64,000 nt of DNA from Auanema rhodensis (Eukaryota; Nematoda; Chromadorea; Rhabditida; Rhabditidae): positions 17,513,688-17,577,687 of the forward strand of contig OZ059895.1 of the NCBI GenBank assembly GCA_964057225.1, written 5' to 3'. Positions 59,305-64,000 of the stretch are shown in pieces; positions within the stretch are counted from its first letter, which is position 1, and every line of letters begins with the position of its first letter. Below the pieces are notes generated by a model. That model made no database searches. It worked only from the letters and a program-made list of their open reading frames with translations, and was not told where the DNA came from. The translations under genes and the position numbers were made by a program.

Positions 59305-62300
59305 TTAAATAGCAGAATTCGTTACTATGCCCATAGAGCTTTCAAGTATTTGTTCCCGCAATCTCCAGAGTGCTTTAATAACATCTTCCTCGGGCACAAC
59401 AGGATTACCGTTTCTTTGCTGAAATAAATCAAATACCAAATTAATTAATTTTAGCAAACATACTCTGATCCATTGTCCAGCAATAGGTTTCTTACTAGGA
59501 AACGTGTTTCTGGGATTCGCAACTAAGCTGCGATCAAAATTGCTGACAGTTCTTTGCCGATTTGAACCTAATGATTCAATATACCTGTAATAAACATATA
59601 AACTCTTCACAAAACTAGAGTTGTTGAACCTGAGATATGTATCTGAATGCAAAACCCGTCGCGAAGTGAAAGTAGTAGGAGCATTAACGAAAACTGGCTC
59701 AGCTGTTGGAACCATCTTAACAATTGTACGCCCTGGATCACCAATTTGAATGCTTTGAGTTGTTTGCATTTGTTGAGGTGGATGCTAGAACATTATTAAT
59801 GACGAATACGTAAGTTTGTATTAAGAATAAAATACCTGTGGAGCAAAATGACTCGATGGCTGTGCAATATAAACTCCTGGAGGATGATGCGGTGTCTGAG
59901 GATGTGCCATTTGAGGAGCAGGTGCCTTAAAGAAACGATTAAAATTCTGTCCAATTCTCGCTGTTTACCTGATAGTGTTCACCGTTAACTTGATGAGCAG
60001 GATTATGACCATTTACCATAGCAACTTGAGCATGTTGAGCGTTACTTGGCGTAGTAGGAGGAGCTGGGGCTCGGCCGTATGGAACATGAATTAACTGATA
60101 TGTCTAAATTAAAGTGTTGAATTCAGAAATTTAAGTGAACAAAATACTTCTCCGTTGCTAGTAGGAGTAGAAACTAATTTATAGAAATTACGTCCTATTT
60201 GATTTTGATACACGTTTCTACTGGAATTTCCCAAGTGCTTTTCCTATAATATCAAAATTATAATACTAGCTACTTAAAGATCAACTCACTTTCATATGTC
60301 TGTGAAGTCTAGGTAACGACGGAAATGGCTTTCCATCTTTTCTATTCCGAACGCAGGTGTACCACATACAAACGTATTGGTTCTCACTATCCACTACAAC
60401 ATAATAAGTAATTTAAAAATAATACAAACACTTACATATAATCTGACTAGTATGATGTTGTACGATATGTTCAAATAGACCATTTTCTTGATCAAATTGT
60501 GAATCACAAAGATGCCAACGACATTGATAAATACGGAATTGCCCAGGCTACATAAGAAAGAGTAAAAATTTAATATATCTAATAAATACCTGAAGCTGTT
60601 CTTTAACTAAAGCGCGAGCCGCCTCTTGCTTTGCACGCTCACTAGCGATATACTCCGCACGGACCTCATATTGTCTCTTCTGATCTTCAGACAATTTTTT
60701 CCACTTAACATTTGAACGTAATGTTGCAAACAGAAAAATTGTCTCACCTCGATTCCAACTATCTTCGATACTTCTCCGAAACCTGCTTCTGGATTCTCAT
60801 GCATAATACGTTTTCTGATCTCCGCAGAAAACAATATATACCCAGATTTGCTCTTAGCTGTGAGTTTCGGTTGGGCGGCCAGCCAATTATTTACCTCAGC
60901 CTGACATGAAATAAATTAGAACTAAAAATATGTACCTCCATACCTTATTACTAGTAGAAGATTCTGCGCCATCGGATTCATTATCATCCAGCATTTCAAT
61001 ATCTAGAGGGTCTATTGGTACTGCTATATCATTTTTGAGAAGTGGTGACATTTCCTACAATACTCGAATATTTAAAATAGTTATTTTGAATATTTGTGCA
61101 TTTGAAAATTACAAAAATATGAGAACTCTTTTGAGAAAAAAATAAGCTTCTCACCTTCTCCATTGCTATTGAGCTTTTGAATCTATAGAGTTCTGCATCC
61201 ACAACAAGAACTCCGTTTTTGTAAGTCTGAAAGTATTAATATCAAATATTAAAAGGGAAAGAACGACATGAAAAAAGAAATAAATGAGATAGTGCAATCA
61301 TCTCAAAGACAGCAGCGCGCTAACACCAAACGTGTCACACATGGCTACTTCTGGTCACTGAGACGTGATAACAAACGCGTCTAAAGTTTCCATGCTGCAG
61401 GGAGAGATCCCTGGAGCCCAGGCTGAACTCGCGTAACCGGCAGCGCGTTCCCGTGCCGGCGGAACGGCGACGCCAGTTTTCGCGGCGACATGTCGACGCG
61501 ACAATCGCAGCAACAGCAGACACAACAATGTGTCGCTGCAGCGCGTGTAGAATCGCTGCAGCGACCGCCCGTCAGGAGCCAAGCGCATCTACGCTGTTTG
61601 GGGCCGACGCTATCTTCTAGTTTAATGCTATATCGCTGTTCTGGTGACGCCCGCCGTCTCTCAGAGAAGCTATATCTCTTGCTGGCGATCTGTGCCACGC
61701 TCTATTCACACAGAACGTTCTATGTGACCTCGTGCTCTGCGCTCTCTCATATGTTCATTATCTATGCCGACCTGACTCGCAATCGATGGCCTATCGGGCA
61801 AACATAAGGCGCGGAAAAATTATTCTCTATGCGTAAGATGATGTTATGCGTCTCTGTATTTAGTCCAAAATTTCATAATTCTATGAAGACTAATAAACTT
61901 ATTGGTTCTAGTATGACTTTTTTCACATTTTATCAAAAAAGAAGCATACTTTAAAAAAAAATCTAGCAAAATGGAAAGAGGAAATGCTGGAAAAATATCA
62001 AGCCTTGACTCATAAATTAAATATGCATATACGACAGATGTTAGATCGAAGTGCATCATACTATTCAACCCATCAAAGAAAGACCCATATATTTAGATTG
62101 AACGCAGATTGCCAAATATTAAAACTACAATAAATACTCATAAATGCTTACCTTTAACCGTCTCAAAGGGCTAACAAAATCAATATGCATTGGCTCCCCT
62201 GTTGGCATCTTTTCTTCTTCATCAGGGGTTTGATTGACCTAAATTCCACATTTAGCTAAATCTTATTGAATTTTCAATTACTGGATAATGAGTGAAAAGG

Positions 62301-64000
62301 CAAGAGTGTTCACCCTTCGGAAGCGGCATTCCATTTACTCTTGATTCGCAAACAAACACATCACACTCAGGAATTTCAGTTGGGCGTTCTGTACATAGAA
62401 TATTAGTTATACAATTTTTTTAAACTCAATACCTTTAACATAATCCTTGCTTTGAAGTACTGCGCAGTGATTTTGAATATCTTCCACACGACGAGATTGA
62501 TCAGGCTGATTAACAGCAAACACTTCACGTCTATAGAACATACGACCCGAATCATGTTTGATGTCAGAAGGTCTAGCAAACCATCCTCCACTGAACCATT
62601 CACTACCACTAAAGATAACATTTGAAAAAGGTTAAATTTACTGACACATACTCCTTATCACGCCAAAGCTTGTCCACTCTCATAACATCACAGTAAGGCT
62701 TATTAGGGTTGAAAACTAGAACAAAATCTCCGCAAGCATAATGCTTTCCCGCTTTAGTCCTCATTTGAACTAAATACGTGCGTCCATCAGCGTCAGCTTC
62801 GCCGTTCTTTACTGGGACCTCCGGTCTATCAATATCTAGAAAAACATATTCCCGAAGTCTATCATCTTCTTCCGTGCTTGACGTGGAAGTAATAGATGAT
62901 TGCTGAAACAACACAAATAACGAAAATTCTTTTCTAATTAAAAAACATCTTCTGGTTCAGTCTTTCCAACAAATTCACTAGCAATACGAACTGGAGAAAG
63001 AGCTCTTTCACGTGGACTAATATCTAGCTTTTCCTCTTCTTCCACATACATCCATGTCTGTTAGATTATTGATAAGTAAAGCAACATTAATGCAATCTTA
63101 CTTTGGATTTTACAAAATATCTGGGCTTTCCGAAATATCTTGATTCGCAAACATAAATATCTTTTTCGTCAAAGTTATTAACCGTGTTCGAAAGATACGT
63201 TTTCAAGGAGATCACCTAAAATTAAATATTAATGAAAGCGAAAAAGCAAAATGTATAACGTACCATACACTTTCCTAGCAAGCGCTCTGGGGCAACGAGA
63301 TCTTGGAACGGAGTAACGAACACTTCGTTCTCAAAGAATTTCCGGCTCGAGAGATGCAAGGTTTCATAAGGTCGGTAAACCCAAACACCTTTAACCATTG
63401 GTTCACCGTTTTCATTTCTAAAAAGAAATCTCTTTATCATGCTAGTATTCAAGATATATTACTTGAAAACACGTTCAATTCTCATAATATGAGGTAGTAA
63501 CTTCGTATTATCATCAGTTCTTGCAACGTAAACATAGCATGGAGCAGCATATTCAATGGAATTGACAGTAACAGATGGTAAGTCTTCTTCACCATCTCGG
63601 TTGGCAATTTCGTCGGCACTTTCTCTACGATCGGATTCAATCGTCTCTCCTGCATGAATTCTACGCTTTTTGGTTTTTTCAGCTTCTTCAAGTACATTCT
63701 AGAACAAACTATATCAAAAGAGTAATATAAAAAAAAACGAACGTTTTCAATAACTATGAAAGCGTCTGATACTAATATATTCCTGCACTGAGCATCACGC
63801 TCACGGATAAAAACTAGTTGTAATTCGGTGGCATCTTCAAACAACTTTGAACCTAGCTTAGCATATTCTCTGGCTTTCTCAAAAAGGTCGAAGAAATCTT
63901 TTTGGAACCTATCGAGGCGACGATATCGACACTTAAATAATAATATAAATATATTTACAATGCAAGGAAGTTAGGAATGTATGTATTGAATAGGAAAAAA
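59305..64000 (-). CDS. PBRM1: Polybromo (PBRM1/BAF180), C-terminal part; 5' end beyond window
   Basis: Twenty-one exons in closed frame: 63931-63743, 63698-63463, 63417-63264, 63215-63102, 63057-62947, 62902-62652, 62608-62433, 62388-62282, 62238-62152, 61226-61155, 61054-60944, 60900-60748, 60703-60590, 60547-60436, 60393-60290, 60243-60148, 60103-59969, 59925-59836, 59784-59630, 59584-59464, 59418-59305; 933 residues, entered from an upstream exon outside the window. It starts at the end of the last bromodomain (ELQLVFIRERD), followed by two BAH domains (with DIYVCESRYFGKPRYF and DVFVCESRVNG) and an HMG box (KSGYILFSAEIRKRIMHENP and the WKKLSEDQKRQYE helix). Two C2H2-type fingers (YQCRWHLC...H.....HH and YVCMWYTC...H...H) and a Pro/Gln/His-rich C-terminus end the protein. 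Polybromo is the targeting subunit of the PBAF SWI/SNF complex (C. elegans pbrm-1). The intron at 61227-62151 is about ten times longer than its neighbours. Confidence 0.94.
61290..61810. promoter_or_regulatory. GC/CpG-rich island inside a polybromo intron
   Basis: About 500 bp with many CG dinucleotides (for example GCAGCGCGTTCCCGTGCCGG near 61440) in an otherwise AT-rich 925-bp intron between BAH and HMG exons. It contains two copies of the palindrome CGCTGCAGCG (61534-61543 and 61554-61563, 20 bp apart). Long frames on both strands (about 105 codons each) are expected where stop codons are scarce and show no domain. Possible roles are an internal promoter giving an HMG/zinc-finger-only polybromo isoform, a promoter for an unseen RNA, or inserted foreign DNA. 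Confidence 0.4.

Noticed and set aside
61335-61807. Several 60-105-codon frames on both strands in the GC island
   Set aside because: High GC removes stop codons on both strands. Frames overlap each other, lack domains, and sit inside a polybromo intron.

Overview
This is an AT-rich, intron-dense metazoan genomic segment, most likely from a nematode. The reasons are very short introns (mostly 38-60 nt) with compact TTTTCAG-type acceptors, closely packed same-strand genes, several start codons directly behind a splice acceptor (compatible with spliced-leader trans-splicing), and the gene set (PDE8-type phosphodiesterase, TRPA-type channel, IL-17-like secreted protein, m-AAA protease, polybromo). 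Species cannot be read from the sequence, and another small-genome invertebrate is not strictly excluded. Gene models were built by hand from splice sites, reading frame and remembered family sequences; the frames close for every model listed at high confidence.

Layout. 1-3.3 kb is non-coding but carries a 13-bp-periodic array of palindromic CACGTG elements. 3.3-7.4 kb (+) is a four-pass MARVEL-like membrane protein. 8.9-9.9 kb (+) is a soluble START-domain lipid-transfer protein. 10.1-11.2 kb (-) is a MADF-domain protein. 11.7-15.3 kb (-) is PDPR, the pyruvate dehydrogenase phosphatase regulatory subunit, directly preceded on the same strand by a short CNOT10-like CCR4-NOT subunit (15.6-16.7 kb). 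17.8-39.4 kb (-) is one PDE8-type cAMP phosphodiesterase gene whose long introns, full of GA/CT, TA and CAT repeats, fill more than 20 kb. 42.6-44.9 kb (+) encodes a secreted precursor with a Thr-rich mucin-like segment, a polybasic stretch and an IL-17-like cystine domain. 45.3-47.2 kb (-) is an unidentified LRR-like protein. 47.9-50.2 kb (-) is a TRPA-type channel with no ankyrin repeats in this window. 51.7-58.2 kb (-) is a tight run of housekeeping genes, AFG3L2 > RPC7 (POLR3G) > FEN1. 59.3 kb to the window end (-) is the C-terminal part of polybromo (PBRM1, SWI/SNF PBAF).

How they fit together. Three genes bear on mitochondria or mitochondrial metabolism (PDPR, the m-AAA protease, possibly START lipid transfer). 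Several are core nuclear machinery (FEN1, Pol III RPC7, CCR4-NOT, polybromo). Three are signalling genes (PDE8, TRPA, IL-17-like). The two minus-strand runs, CNOT10>PDPR and AFG3L2>RPC7>FEN1, have gaps of only about 230-350 bp and are operon candidates. The most novel-looking items are the IL-17-like precursor, the ankyrin-less TRPA channel, the short CNOT10, the CACGTG array, a GC-rich island inside a polybromo intron, and two or three unrecognised small genes.
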